64,000 bases of DNA from Magnetospirillum sp. ME-1 (GTDB lineage Bacteria; Pseudomonadota; Alphaproteobacteria; Rhodospirillales; Magnetospirillaceae). Location: NCBI RefSeq assembly GCF_002105535.1, contig NZ_CP015848.1, forward strand, positions 310,001 to 374,000. Direction: 5' to 3'. The notes beneath the pieces were generated by a model, which did no database searches, was not told the origin of the DNA, and saw only the letters and a program-made list of their open reading frames with translations. The position numbers and the translations under genes are program-made. The first letter of the stretch is position 1; every line of letters starts with the position of its first letter. Below, piece after piece: positions 33,877 through 42,776 of this stretch.

Positions 33877-34266
33877 TCAGGTGCTCCGCTTGGAAGCCTT
33901 CACCAGATCGCCGATGGAAACCAGCCCCAGCACTTCGCCGTCCTTGACGACGGGAATGTGGCGGCAGCGGGTTTCGGTCATGATCTCGAGGATTTCCTCG
34001 ACGTGGTCATCGGCGGCGCAGGCAACCACGTCGCGGGACATGGCGTCCGCCACCGAGAGCGCGATCATGTCGGTGCCCATGCGGGCGAAGGCCCGCGCGA
34101 TGTCGCGTTCGGACAGGATGCCGACGATGCCTCCGGACCCATCGGAGCAGATCACCGCCCCGATATTCTTTTCCAGCAGCAAAGACGCCGCCTCGCGCAG
34201 CGAGGCACCCGGCGAGATCTCATAGATCTTGTGGCCCTTGTAGGCCAATACCCCGGAAATCAGCAT
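33877..34266 (-). CDS. CBS-domain protein
   Basis: A 129-residue cytoplasmic protein made of two CBS motifs: EISPGASLREAASLLLEKNI with GIVGILSERDIARAF, and MSRDVVACAADDHVEEILEI with GEVLGLVSIGDLVKA. CBS pairs bind adenosine nucleotides and often regulate partners; as a free-standing pair its target is unknown. The ATG at 34266 has GGAAGGG seven bases upstream; the longer open frame upstream is not homologous-looking. Converges with the cytochrome gene. Confidence 0.92.
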   Translation of the reverse strand: MLISGVLAYKGHKIYEISPGASLREAASLLLEKNIGAVICSDGSGGIVGILSERDIARAFARMGTDMIALSVADAMSRDVVACAADDHVEEILEIMTETRCRHIPVVKDGEVLGLVSIGDLVKASKRST

Positions 34267-34342
34267 CGTCCATCCCTTCCGCAAGCTACAGGCTTCCCGC
34301 AGGCCAGAGATAACAGCCCGATACGAATGGATTATCCTGAGA

Positions 34343-34371
34343 TAAGTAATAAACCTTATCCAGGTTGACAA
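34343..34371 (-). promoter_or_regulatory. Possible sigma-70-type promoter of the CBS gene
   Basis: On the minus strand TTGTCA (34366-34371) and TACTTA (34343-34348) are 17 bp apart in an AT-rich patch upstream of the start at 34266. A small inverted repeat TTATC-CTGA-GATAA at 34332-34345 overlaps the -10 side and could be an operator. Confidence 0.35.
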
Positions 34372-34430
34372 CAATGTGCAAACACGCCCCGGACCATGGA
34401 TGAGATGGTCGGGACGGGCCGGAAACAAAA

Positions 34431-34456
34431 ATCCCCGCCCGTTTCCGGGCGGGGAT
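34431..34456 (-). terminator. Rho-independent terminator after pckG
   Basis: Eleven-bp perfect arms (34431-34441 and 34446-34456) around a TTTC loop. In the minus-strand transcript the stem is followed by UUUUUG. It lies 27 bp past the pckG stop. Confidence 0.88.
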
Positions 34457-34483
34457 CTTTCATCAGCCGAACGGCGGAACCGC

Positions 34484-36298
34484 TCAGATTTCCTCGCTGG
34501 CCATCTCCCACACGGCGGGAGCGCGCCACAGCCGCGACTTCAGCAGCTCGCGCTCGAACAGCATTTCCTTCGGCACGCGGTCCAGGAACTTGTCGAACAG
34601 CTCTTCCTGGCTGCGGGCGTCGGCGACGCCGGCCTCGCGGTCGATGCGCATCAGCTGCTTGAAGGTCTCACGCGGGAAGTCGAGGCCCTTCCACTCCAGG
34701 TCCTCGTACTGGGGCACCAGGCCGATGGGGCTTTCCACGGCGCGCGAGCGGCCGCGGACGCGGTCGACGATCCACTTCAGGACGCGCATGTTCTGGCCGT
34801 AGCCCGGCCACATGAACTTGCGGTTGTCGTCGCGCAGGAACCAGTTGACGCGGAAGATCGGCGGCGGGTTCTTCACCTTGCGGCCCATGTTGAGCCAATG
34901 GTTGAAGTAATCGGCCATGTTGTAGCCGCAGAACGGCAGCATGGCGAAGGGATCGCGGCGGATGGCCGCCTGGCCGACGGCCGCCGCGGTGGCCTCCGAG
35001 CCCATGGTGGCGCCGAGATAGACGCCGTGGGCCCAGTTGAAGGACTGCACCACCAGCGGCGCGTTCTTGGACAGGCGGCCGCCGACGATGAAGGCCGAGA
35101 TGGGCACGCCGGCCGGGTTCTCCCAATCGGGATCGACGCTGGGGCACTGGCCCACGGGGGCGGTGAAGCGGGCGTTGGGGTGCGCCGCCGGAGCCTCGGA
35201 CGCCGGGGTCCAGTCGTTGCCCTTCCAGTCGATCAGATGGGCCGGGGCCTCGTCGGTCAGGCCTTCCCACCACACGTCGCCGTCATCGGTCATGGCCACG
35301 TTGGTGAAGATGGAGTTCTTGGCGCAGGCCGCGATGGCCGACGGGTTGGTGGCCGCGCCGGTGCCGGGCGCCACGCCGAAGAAGCCGGCTTCCGGGTTGA
35401 TGGCGTAGAACTTGCCGTCGGCGCCGGGCTTGATCCAGGCGATGTCGTCGCCCACGGTCCAGATCTTCCAGCCCTCGAAGCCCTTGGGCGGAACCAGCAT
35501 GGCGAAGTTGGTCTTGCCGCAGGCGCTGGGGAAGGCGGCGGCCACGTAGGTCTTCTCGCCCTGGGGGTTCTCGACGCCGACGATCAGCATGTGCTCGGCC
35601 AGCCAGCCCTCGTCGCGGGCCATGGCCGAGGCGATGCGCAGCGCGAAGCACTTCTTGCCCAGCAGGGCGTTGCCGCCGTAGCCCGAGCCGTACGACCAGA
35701 TCTGCCGGTCCTCGGGGAAATGGGAGATGGTGATGTTGTCGGGATTGCAGGGCCAGGGGACATCCGCCTGACCGTCGGCCAGGGGTGCGCCGACCGAATG
35801 CAGACACTGCACGAAATCGCCGTCGGAGCCCAGGATGTCCAGCACCGGCTGGCCCATGCGGGTCATGATGCGCATGTTGGCGGCGGCATAGGCGGAATCG
35901 GTGATCTGCACGCCGATATGGGCGATGTCCGAGCCCAGCGGGCCCATGGAGAACGGCACCACGTACATGGTGCGGCCCTTCATGCAGCCTTCATACAGCT
36001 TGGTCATGCGCGCCTTCATCTCGCGCGGGTCGACCCAGTTGTTGGTGGGGCCGGCGTCGTACTTGTTGTGCGAGCAGATGAAGGTGCGGTCCTCGACGCG
36101 CGCCACGTCGCGGGGGTCGGAGCGGCAGAGATAGGACCCGGGACGCAGCTTCTCGTTCAGCTTGATCATGGTGCCGCCGGCGACCATCATCTCGCACAGG
36201 GCATCGTATTCCTTCTGGGAGCCGTCGCAGATGTGGATGCCGGACGGGCGGCACAGGCGCGCCATCTCGTCGATCCACGCCAGCAATTTGGCGTTCAT
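34484..36298 (-). CDS. pckG: Phosphoenolpyruvate carboxykinase (GTP)
   Basis: A 604-residue gluconeogenic enzyme converting oxaloacetate and GTP to PEP, CO2 and GDP. The GTP-type family is shown by the P-loop with hyper-reactive cysteine, [14 protein letters not shown], and by [18 protein letters not shown] and the [18 protein letters not shown] region. The length fits the GTP family and not the ATP-type PckA. The ATG at 36298 gives the usual N-terminus; in-frame ATGs further upstream are less likely. It is monocistronic with its own terminator. A 10-bp palindrome TTCTTAAGAA at 36533-36542 lies in the upstream region. Confidence 0.96.
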   Translation of the reverse strand: MNAKLLAWIDEMARLCRPSGIHICDGSQKEYDALCEMMVAGGTMIKLNEKLRPGSYLCRSDPRDVARVEDRTFICSHNKYDAGPTNNWVDPREMKARMTKLYEGCMKGRTMYVVPFSMGPLGSDIAHIGVQITDSAYAAANMRIMTRMGQPVLDILGSDGDFVQCLHSVGAPLADGQADVPWPCNPDNITISHFPEDRQIWSYGSGYGGNALLGKKCFALRIASAMARDEGWLAEHMLIVGVENPQGEKTYVAAAFPSACGKTNFAMLVPPKGFEGWKIWTVGDDIAWIKPGADGKFYAINPEAGFFGVAPGTGAATNPSAIAACAKNSIFTNVAMTDDGDVWWEGLTDEAPAHLIDWKGNDWTPASEAPAAHPNARFTAPVGQCPSVDPDWENPAGVPISAFIVGGRLSKNAPLVVQSFNWAHGVYLGATMGSEATAAAVGQAAIRRDPFAMLPFCGYNMADYFNHWLNMGRKVKNPPPIFRVNWFLRDDNRKFMWPGYGQNMRVLKWIVDRVRGRSRAVESPIGLVPQYEDLEWKGLDFPRETFKQLMRIDREAGVADARSQEELFDKFLDRVPKEMLFERELLKSRLWRAPAVWEMASEEI

Positions 36299-36582
36299 GG
36301 TGGTCCCGCCAGGAATACCGCTCTTGGTCATTTCCATCCTACTCCGTTGAAGACCGGTGGCTTCGGCCCACCCGTTGCCCGTGGGGACGATACCCCAGGA
36401 TGAATCGGGCCTTCCTTGGACCGGCCGCCGGTCAGGCGCTTTTTGAGGATTGCGCCGCCGCCGCGAAAGAGGACGCGAAGATAGCCGCCCGACGCCCCCG
36501 GAGCAATGCTCTTGGTGCGAAAACTTCATGCATTCTTAAGAAAGCTGGGTTGAAAGCGATACAGGGCGTCGCCCTGCCGGCA
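36299..36582. other. Intergenic region upstream of pckG
   Basis: 284 bp without a gene. It holds the perfect palindrome TTCTTAAGAA (36533-36542) in a locally AT-richer patch. This patch may contain the pckG promoter, but it is about 235 bp from the start. No clear promoter motif or small gene was found. Confidence 0.4.
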
Positions 36583-37317
36583 TCAGGTTGATTGGCTTGC
36601 CACAAGGCTTTGCAGGCAGGAAAGCGCCGAACGCTCTGCGGCCGGCGGCTGTTCGAAGGCCAGCCGCAGCACCGCCTCGCCCGCCTCCAGCTCACAGCCA
36701 TCGGGATCGATTCCCGCCAGCCGCCAGCCGGCGGACGGCTCGCCGCCGGCCCGCCCGGCAAGGGCGGCGATCAGGTCGGGGCGGGTGTCGTTGATCCGGG
36801 CCAGGGCCGGCTCCTCGGCCCCGATCATGAAGGCCGCCTCCTCGGGCGCCACCAGCGGCGCGTCGAACCACACGGCACGGCCGAAGCCGCCGACGAAATG
36901 GGCCCGCTCCACGCTCATGCGCCAGATGGCGAAATCGCCGAACCCGGCATAGAGCGCGGCGCCGGGATGGCGGGCCAGGAAGCGGCGGCGCAGCCGTGAA
37001 TCGGCATCCTCGGCCACGGTTCCGGTCAGGGTGACGCGCGGACCGGTCTGGGGATTGGCGTGGCCGTCGGTGCCGTCGAGCAGCAGCGCGGCGCGATTGT
37101 CGGCCAGCAGGTTGCGGGTATGGTCGGCCAGCCGCGACAAAAGCAGGATGGGCGACAGGTCGTGGTCGAAGGCCAGGGTCACCAGCGAGACGTAGGGGCG
37201 CCCGTCAAGGCTGGTGGCCAGCGCCGCCTTGCGGGCCGCCCGCGTCACCCGGCGCAGCGCCGTCCGGTTGTTGCCGGGCAGGGTCGCCGCCGTTCCGTCA
37301 TCGGACTTTTCGTTCAT
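36583..37317 (-). CDS. HugZ-like pyridoxamine-phosphate-oxidase-fold protein
   Basis: A 244-residue cytoplasmic protein. The split-barrel flavin or heme-binding fold is seen in RAARKAALATSLDGRPYVSLV, LLSRLADHTRNLLADNRAAL and RVTLTGTVAED; YAGFGDFAIWRMSVERAHFV and the C-terminal domain with GIDPDGCELE resemble HugZ/DUF2470 proteins. Members include heme oxygenases and FMN proteins; which activity applies is unclear. The ATG at 37317 diverges from the copper chaperone gene 66 bp away. It lies upstream of pckG on the same strand but 284 bp apart, so it is probably separate. Confidence 0.85.
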   Translation of the reverse strand: MNEKSDDGTAATLPGNNRTALRRVTRAARKAALATSLDGRPYVSLVTLAFDHDLSPILLLSRLADHTRNLLADNRAALLLDGTDGHANPQTGPRVTLTGTVAEDADSRLRRRFLARHPGAALYAGFGDFAIWRMSVERAHFVGGFGRAVWFDAPLVAPEEAAFMIGAEEPALARINDTRPDLIAALAGRAGGEPSAGWRLAGIDPDGCELEAGEAVLRLAFEQPPAAERSALSCLQSLVASQST

Positions 37318-37383
37318 TGCTTTCCCCGCGCCGCCAAGCTTCAATGGCGCCATAATGCGCCCCATCCTTGGAGATCATCGCAG

Positions 37384-37980
37384 ATGAAGACCGTTCTGGG
37401 AATCGCCGTCGCCCTAACGCTTGGCTGGAGCCCCCTGGCCGTCGCCGCCGAAGCCACCGTGGGCGCCGCCGATCCCTGGGCGCGGGCCACCGGGCCCGAC
37501 ACCAAGGTCGGCATGGTCTTCGTCACCCTGACCAATACCGCCGCCGCCCCCGACCGCCTGGTTTCCGCCACCACCCCGGCCGCCGCCAAGGTGGAGTTCC
37601 ACCGCCACGTCCACGCCGACGGAACCATGAAGATGGTGCAGCAAGGCGCCATCGACCTGCCGCCGGGCACGCCGGTGCGCTTCGCCCCCGGCGGCCTGCA
37701 CGTGATGCTGGACGGCCTCAAGGCCCGTCTGGTCGCCGGGCAGAGCATCCCCCTCACCCTGACCTTCGCCGCCTCGGCCCCGGTCACCGTCCCGGTGACG
37801 GTGGTCGCCCAGGGGGCGGCGCCGCCTTCCGCCGGGCACATGCCGGGCGATCACGCCCACGACCCCGCCATGCACGACCAGCACATGAAGGACCCCGCCT
37901 ACCGCTCCATGCATGAAGAGCACATGAGGGACCCCGACCACCGCGCCATGCACGAGCGCATGCACGGGACGGCGAAATAG
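37384..37980 (+). CDS. Periplasmic copper chaperone PCuAC with His/Met-rich tail
   Basis: A 198-residue exported protein (signal peptide ending AVAA). The PCu(A)C domain carries its Cu(I) ligands in VEFHRHVHADGTMKM and GGLHVML. Such proteins deliver copper to cytochrome c oxidase assembly. After residue about 150 comes a tail of about 48 residues dominated by His, Met, Asp and Pro, in repeats of MHEEHMRDP type (positions about 160-195). This resembles the extra metal-binding extensions of PcuC-type chaperones and would add several Cu sites. The start is the ATG at 37384. It is divergent from the HugZ-like gene. Confidence 0.9.
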   Translation: MKTVLGIAVALTLGWSPLAVAAEATVGAADPWARATGPDTKVGMVFVTLTNTAAAPDRLVSATTPAAAKVEFHRHVHADGTMKMVQQGAIDLPPGTPVRFAPGGLHVMLDGLKARLVAGQSIPLTLTFAASAPVTVPVTVVAQGAAPPSAGHMPGDHAHDPAMHDQHMKDPAYRSMHEEHMRDPDHRAMHERMHGTAK

Positions 37981-38066
37981 TTTCCACACCGGGACTCCAC
38001 CCGATTGCGAAAATCCGGCGCCGGGAGTTATTATCCTTTTCTTAACTCTTCGGCGGAGCCTCCTCC

Positions 38067-38546
38067 TTGTCCATCGGCGCCATCACCGGCTCGGGCAGCA
38101 CGGCCAACCTGATCGACGCGATCAAGGCGTTGCGCGCCGGTGCCGTCGCGGCAGCCCAGGCGGTCAACAACCAGCAGGACCCGCGCGATTACGCCGAGGT
38201 CGAGGAGCAGCAATCCTCGTCCCGGCAGCAAGCCGCCCAGGCCCAGTCCGAGCAGCGCCGCCAGACGCTCGACGCAGAGCGCCAGGGTCAGAATCAAGAC
38301 TCCACGCCCCGCCCCTCCTCCGCCTACCTGACCCAGGCCCTGGCCCAGGAGCAAAGCCGAACATCCGAAAGTTCGGAACAGACCTCGCCGGCAACGACCG
38401 GCAGGGCCGCCTATGCCAACGCGGCCTACGCCGATGCGGCGGACCGGGCGTCGACCCTGTCGGGACGCGGCCGCGGCGTGGAATTCGAGGTCCTGTCCCC
38501 CAACCCCTCCGCCGCTTCGGGCCGGGGAGTTGACCTGAGCGTCTAG
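38067..38546 (+). CDS. Small Gln/Ala/Ser-rich protein of unknown function
   Basis: A 159-residue, low-complexity, hydrophilic protein, without signal peptide or membrane segment. The start is probably TTG at 38067, with GGAG upstream (SIGAITGSGSTANLIDAIKA). The middle is Gln/Glu-rich and likely helical (QQSSSRQQAAQAQSEQRRQT); the C-terminus ends GRGVDLSV. Composition resembles flagellar or appendage-associated linker proteins of alphaproteobacteria, but this is only an impression. A hairpin follows the stop directly. Coding is supported by the long open frame and codon use like its neighbours. Confidence 0.6.
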   Translation: MSIGAITGSGSTANLIDAIKALRAGAVAAAQAVNNQQDPRDYAEVEEQQSSSRQQAAQAQSEQRRQTLDAERQGQNQDSTPRPSSAYLTQALAQEQSRTSESSEQTSPATTGRAAYANAAYADAADRASTLSGRGRGVEFEVLSPNPSAASGRGVDLSV

Positions 38547-38564
38547 ATTGGGCTCCGCCCAATC
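38546..38564 (+). terminator. Hairpin directly after the 38067 gene
   Basis: Eight-bp arms GATTGGGC (38546-38553) and GCCCAATC (38557-38564) with a three-base loop. There is no U-tract, so it may stabilise the mRNA end instead of terminating. Confidence 0.45.
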
Positions 38565-38848
38565 GGAATAGCGCCCCATCCTTTCGCACTAATCGGTTGG
38601 CCGCCCCTGGTGTCCGCAACCGGGCGTCGCCATATGTAATTTCCAAAAACAGCCCAACCGAACCCAGAACGGCACTGCCGCGGAATCAGGGGTTCGAACG
38701 CCCCGGTTGCATTGTCTTCTGTCACATTTACACAATAAATTAACAGCGCATCCTAGAATCCTTAAATATAACTTTCGGGTTTCCGATACTTGCCGAGTTT
38801 CGGGTTGCTTGCCTTACCAATTCCGACTATGCACGGGGAAGGGTAGCC
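38565..38848. promoter_or_regulatory. Upstream region of the XRE regulator with an imperfect direct repeat
   Basis: About 284 bp without a gene. An AT-rich patch at 38720-38772 probably holds the promoter. Immediately downstream the block TTTCGGGTT is repeated at 38773 and 38798, and each copy is followed by a TTGCC (in ACTTGCC at 38788-38794 and GCTTGCC at 38807-38813). This 25-bp periodic repeat could bind the XRE protein on one face of the helix. Confidence 0.4.
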
Positions 38849-39304
38849 ATGCCTGATACAACGAAGCAGCCGCAACTTCATGGCGGTTTAACAAGAGATC
38901 GTTCGAACACTATGCCGATAACTGCCGGGGCCAAAGCTGCCCGCCCGATGAATCGCGCAAACGACACCGACAAGCACGTGGGCAGCCGCATTCGAGAGCG
39001 CCGCATCATGCTGGGCCTGTCGCAGCAGCAGATGGCCGACCTGATCGGCGTCACCTACCAGCAGGCCCACAAATACGAGCGCGGCATCAACCGCATCTCG
39101 GCCGGACGGCTGTTCGAGATCGCCCAGGTCCTGGGCGTTCCCGTGGGCTTCTTCTACGAAGGGCTGGAGAACCGGCGCGGCAGCGATCTTTCCGCCCGCC
39201 AGCGCATGTGCCTGGAACTGGCCCGCAACTTCACGTCCATCACCAACGAACGCCACCAGGAAGCCCTGTCACAGCTGGCCCGGGCCCTGGCGTCCGAGGA
39301 CTGA
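38849..39304 (+). CDS. XRE-family transcriptional regulator
   Basis: A 151-residue regulator. The first 45 residues are polar and disordered-looking, then a Cro/C1-type helix-turn-helix follows (RIRERRIMLGLSQQQMADLI, GVTYQQAHKYERGINRISAG) and a C-terminal helix pair. This form is common in alphaproteobacteria, where relatives such as PraR/PhrR-like proteins control stress, symbiosis or biofilm genes. GGGGAAGGG precedes the ATG at 38849. Its 3' end overlaps the opposing queG gene by 36 nt. Confidence 0.92.
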   Translation: MPDTTKQPQLHGGLTRDRSNTMPITAGAKAARPMNRANDTDKHVGSRIRERRIMLGLSQQQMADLIGVTYQQAHKYERGINRISAGRLFEIAQVLGVPVGFFYEGLENRRGSDLSARQRMCLELARNFTSITNERHQEALSQLARALASED

Positions 39305-40324
39305 CAAGGCCCAGCGGGCCGCATCGCGGATGAGCGGCGACGGATCATCGCGCCGCCGCTCCGCCTCGCCTTGCAGCTCAACGCGCCGGCTGTTGCCGAT
39401 GGCGATCATCACCCCGGCCATGAACCGTTCGTAACCGGCCCGCTTGACCGGCGAGGCGGTGAATACCTCGCGGAAACCCGCCTCGTCCAGCCGGGCCAGA
39501 TCGGCCAGCTTCGGCGCGGTGAGCTCGACGCGGGGCAGGAAGTCGGGCTCGCGGGTCGGGGGGGCGAACTTGTTCCACGGACAGGCCGCCATGCAATCGT
39601 CGCAGCCATAGAGACGATTGCCCAGTCCGGGGCGCAATTCCTCGGGCACCGGGCTCTTGCTCTCGATGGTCAGGTACGAGATGCAGCGCCGGGCGTCCAT
39701 GCGCCCCTCGCCGTCCAGGGCGTTGGTGGGGCAGGCCTCGACGCAGGCCCGGCACGAGCCGCAATGATCGCTCTCAGGCCGGTCGGGCTCGATCTCCAGG
39801 GTGGTGAACACCTCGGCCAGGAACAGCCACGAGCCGAAGCGCCGGGAGACGATGTTGGTATGCCGCCCGCGCCAGCCCAGCCCACCCTGCATGGCCAGGG
39901 GCTTTTCCATCACCGGGGCGGTATCGACGAACACCTTCAGCTCGCAATCCCAGATCTCCGCCATCCAGCGGCCCAGGGCCTTCAGGCGCCGTTTGACCAG
40001 GTCGTGGTAGTCGCGGTTGCGGGCATAGACGCTGACATTGCCGCGCTCGGGCATACGGGTGAGCTTCAAGGGGTCGCCGGCCGGCGCGTAATTGGTGCCC
40101 AGCACGATCACCGACCGGGCCTCGGGCCACAGGACTTTCGGATCGGCCCGGCGCCCGGCGGTTTCGGCCATCCATTGCATGGTGCCGTGACGCCCTTCGG
40201 CCACATAGGCATCCAGGCTTTCCTTCCACTCGGGCAGCCCCTCGGCACGGGCGAAGCCCACGTCGGAGAAGCCAAGCTCAAGCGCCTTGGCGCGAATCTG
40301 GGATTTGACGTCCGCCCCGGTCAT
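39269..40324 (-). CDS. queG: Epoxyqueuosine reductase
   Basis: The last step of queuosine tRNA modification: reduces epoxyqueuosine to queuosine using cobalamin and two 4Fe-4S clusters. The 351 residues contain [16 protein letters not shown] and [11 protein letters not shown], supplying the eight cluster cysteines, and GRHGTMQWM, typical of QueG. The ATG at 40324 overlaps the stop of queF by 4 nt (ATGA), and the two form an operon. The C-terminal region after about residue 300 has the HEAT-like repeat [20 protein letters not shown]. Converges on the XRE gene. Confidence 0.95.
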   Translation of the reverse strand: MTGADVKSQIRAKALELGFSDVGFARAEGLPEWKESLDAYVAEGRHGTMQWMAETAGRRADPKVLWPEARSVIVLGTNYAPAGDPLKLTRMPERGNVSVYARNRDYHDLVKRRLKALGRWMAEIWDCELKVFVDTAPVMEKPLAMQGGLGWRGRHTNIVSRRFGSWLFLAEVFTTLEIEPDRPESDHCGSCRACVEACPTNALDGEGRMDARRCISYLTIESKSPVPEELRPGLGNRLYGCDDCMAACPWNKFAPPTREPDFLPRVELTAPKLADLARLDEAGFREVFTASPVKRAGYERFMAGVMIAIGNSRRVELQGEAERRRDDPSPLIRDAARWALSVLGRQGPGQL

Positions 40325-40776
40325 CCCCGGCCGCGATAGCCGGCCACGCCCTGGTCGGGCAGCCACAGGCCCTCGGGCGCCGGGCCGGTCTGCCAGAACA
40401 CGTCGATGGGAATGCCGCCGCGGGGATACCAATAGCCGCCGATGCGCAGCCACTTGGGCCGGCAGGCCGCCACCAGCCGCTTGGCGATGGCGATGGTGCA
40501 ATCCTCGTGGAAGGCGCCGTGGTTGCGGAAACTCCCCAGGAACAGCTTCAAGGACTTGCTTTCCACCAGCGCGCCCTCCGGCGCGTAATCGATGACCAGC
40601 TGGGCGAAATCAGGCTGGCCGGTGATGGGGCACAGCGAGGTAAACTCGGGCGCGGTGAAGCGCACCAGATACAGCGTGCCCGGATGGGGATTGGGCACCG
40701 TCTCCAGCACCGCCTTGTCCGGGTCTTCCGGCAGGACGGTGGACCGGCCGAGCTGGGTGAGGTTCAAATCAGCCAT
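40321..40776 (-). CDS. queF: NADPH-dependent 7-cyano-7-deazaguanine reductase
   Basis: Reduces preQ0 to preQ1 in queuosine synthesis. The 151-residue unimodular form has the thioimide cysteine in [13 protein letters not shown] and the QueF motif in [20 protein letters not shown]. Start at ATG 40776. It couples to queG by a 4-nt overlap. hldE begins further upstream on the same strand, 1 bp from the queF ATG, so the three may share a transcript, although hldE acts in an unrelated pathway. Confidence 0.96.
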   Translation of the reverse strand: MADLNLTQLGRSTVLPEDPDKAVLETVPNPHPGTLYLVRFTAPEFTSLCPITGQPDFAQLVIDYAPEGALVESKSLKLFLGSFRNHGAFHEDCTIAIAKRLVAACRPKWLRIGGYWYPRGGIPIDVFWQTGPAPEGLWLPDQGVAGYRGRG

Positions 40777-40777
40777 C

Positions 40778-42250
40778 TCAGTGCCCGTTGCCGTTCATCT
40801 TCCGGATGGTGTTGGTGGTGCTCTGGCCGTCCACCAGTTCGGCCAACACCACCTTGCCGCCCCACGACTGCACCAGGTCGGCGCCCACCACCTTGTCGAT
40901 GGTGTAGTCGGCGCCCTTGACCAGCACGTCGGGCTTGAGCACGCCGATCACCTCCAAGGGCGTATCCTCGCCGAAGATCACCACCAGATCGACGGTGGCC
41001 AGCGACGACAGCACGGTGGCGCGCGACGCCTCCGACTGCACCGGGCGGGTCGGCCCCTTGAGGCGCTGCACCGAGGCGTCGGAATTGAGCCCCACCACCA
41101 GCTTGTCGCAGGCCGCCTTGGCCTGGGCCAGAATCGAGACGTGGCCGGGATGCAGCAGGTCGAAGCAGCCGTTGGTGAAGCCCACCTTGTGGCCCTTGCG
41201 CCGCCAGCGATCGACCATCTCGGCGGCGGCCGCCGCCGGAACGATCTTGGAATCGCCCAGCATCAAATCCTCGTGATGCAGCGCCGCCACCAGTTCGTCG
41301 GCATAGGCCACGGCGGTACCCACCTTGCCGACCACGATGCCGGCGGCCACATTGGCCAGATGGGCGGCCTCGGGCAGGGTGGCGCCCGACGCCAGGGCGG
41401 CGGCAAGGGTGGCGACCACGGTATCGCCGGCCCCCGACACGTCGAACACCTCGCGCGCCTCGGCCGGCAGGTGGTTGATCCGGCCGCTGGAATGGACCAG
41501 GGTCATGCCGTCCTGGCTGCGGGTGACCAGCACCGCCTCGAAGCCGCAGGTGTCGATGAGATGGCGGGCGGCGGCGACCACGTCGTCATCGCTGTCCACC
41601 GCCATGCCGGTGGCCTCGTGCAGCTCCTTGCGGTTGGGCGTCACCAGGGTCGCCCCGGCATAGATGGTGTAATCGGTGCCCTTGGGATCGACGATCACCG
41701 GCTTGCCCGCCGCCTTGGCGCGGCGGATCAGCTCGCCGGCGACGGGGGCGGCCAGCACGCCCTTGCCGTAATCGGACAGCACCACCACCCCGGCCTTGGG
41801 CAGCAGACGCTCGACCCGGGTCAGCAACTGGTCGCGGATGGATTCGTCCACCGGGCTGCGCGATTCGCGGTCGGCGCGCAGCAATTGCTGGTGCGAGGCG
41901 AAGAAGCGGGTCTTGATGGTGGTCTGGCGGCCGGGCTCGACCACGATGCAGGGGTCGATCTCGCCATGCTCGCCCACCAGCCGGGTGACCTCGCGCCCGG
42001 CGGCGTCGTCGCCCACCACCGACACGAAGGCCGGGGCGGCGCCCACCGCCACCAGATTGCGCACCACGTTGCCGGCCCCGCCCAGCATGGCGGTTTCGCG
42101 CTCGATGCAGAGCACGGGGATAGGCGCCTCGGGAGAGATGCGCTCCACCGCGCCGTAGACGAAGCGGTCCAGCATGGCGTCGCCGATGCACAGCACCATG
42201 ATGTCGCGGAGCTTTTCGACGCGTTCGACGAGAGCGGAAAGTTCGGTCAT
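40778..42250 (-). CDS. hldE: Bifunctional heptose 7-phosphate kinase/heptose 1-phosphate adenylyltransferase
   Basis: Makes ADP-heptose for the lipopolysaccharide inner core. The 490 residues have a PfkB-type kinase half ([20 protein letters not shown], then [14 protein letters not shown], then [14 protein letters not shown]) and a cytidylyltransferase-like half ([20 protein letters not shown], then [17 protein letters not shown]). Both active sites look intact. The ATG at 42250 is chosen; the longer frame is poor. It is followed by queF 1 bp after its stop. Confidence 0.95.
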   Translation of the reverse strand: MTELSALVERVEKLRDIMVLCIGDAMLDRFVYGAVERISPEAPIPVLCIERETAMLGGAGNVVRNLVAVGAAPAFVSVVGDDAAGREVTRLVGEHGEIDPCIVVEPGRQTTIKTRFFASHQQLLRADRESRSPVDESIRDQLLTRVERLLPKAGVVVLSDYGKGVLAAPVAGELIRRAKAAGKPVIVDPKGTDYTIYAGATLVTPNRKELHEATGMAVDSDDDVVAAARHLIDTCGFEAVLVTRSQDGMTLVHSSGRINHLPAEAREVFDVSGAGDTVVATLAAALASGATLPEAAHLANVAAGIVVGKVGTAVAYADELVAALHHEDLMLGDSKIVPAAAAAEMVDRWRRKGHKVGFTNGCFDLLHPGHVSILAQAKAACDKLVVGLNSDASVQRLKGPTRPVQSEASRATVLSSLATVDLVVIFGEDTPLEVIGVLKPDVLVKGADYTIDKVVGADLVQSWGGKVVLAELVDGQSTTNTIRKMNGNGH

Positions 42251-42776
42251 GAATCCCGGTTCCTTGGTGGCTTGATGCCTGCTAACCCAACGGCCGCCGC
42301 CATGCAAGAGATAATGCCGCCCCTCTTTCGCCCTTCCGCTCCGCCACGCCCTTTTGACGGGATCAAGTCATACCATGGGCAGGCGCAATGCGTTATTTAA
42401 AGCAATTCAAATTCGCCAGCAGAAATAAACACCACAGAAACAATCAATGAAATATTTATATGATCTACGAAGATTATATGCACAAGTTACCTGCAGACAA
42501 CAATTAAACGAACAATGCGCATAATGCGCATGTCTATAAAAACTCGCACTCAAGTTCAAATTTACAATTTGACTACAACCTTACATTTTCCTGTCAACAA
42601 TGACATGGTGATTTCGAGATTCAGTCGCACTGTATGCATTTTAATATTTACACATACAGAAATGCCCGTATACTGCGCCCCCGCACGCCCCGTCACGCCA
42701 GCCTGGAGTCGTACGGGCATACGCGCACACGGGAAATCCGGAACCAGAAACACTCGACGGAAGCAGGGAAACCACC
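42251..42776. promoter_or_regulatory. 526-bp intergenic region with AT-rich island upstream of a chemoreceptor gene
   Basis: From about 42390 to 42680 the DNA is strongly AT-rich against a very GC-rich genome. Structures visible are the doubled palindrome ATGCGCAT near 42516-42532, the inverted repeat TCAAATT-TAC-AATTTGA near 42557-42573, and a 9-bp inverted repeat ATGCCCGTA/TACGGGCAT at 42662-42670 and 42712-42720 just before the chemoreceptor start. No coding sequence with neighbour-like codon use was found, so it is taken as a regulatory or insertional island. Confidence 0.5.

Noticed and set aside
38685-38705. GGGTTCGAACGCCCC resembling a tRNA T-loop
   Set aside because: No matching acceptor stem, anticodon arm or D-arm could be built around it.
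42354-42366. FNR-like TTGA...TCAA near hldE
   Set aside because: The spacer is five bases and not six, so it does not match the box.
40592-42400. Long plus-strand open frame opposite queF and hldE
   Set aside because: It spans two well-defined genes on the other strand and has shadow composition.
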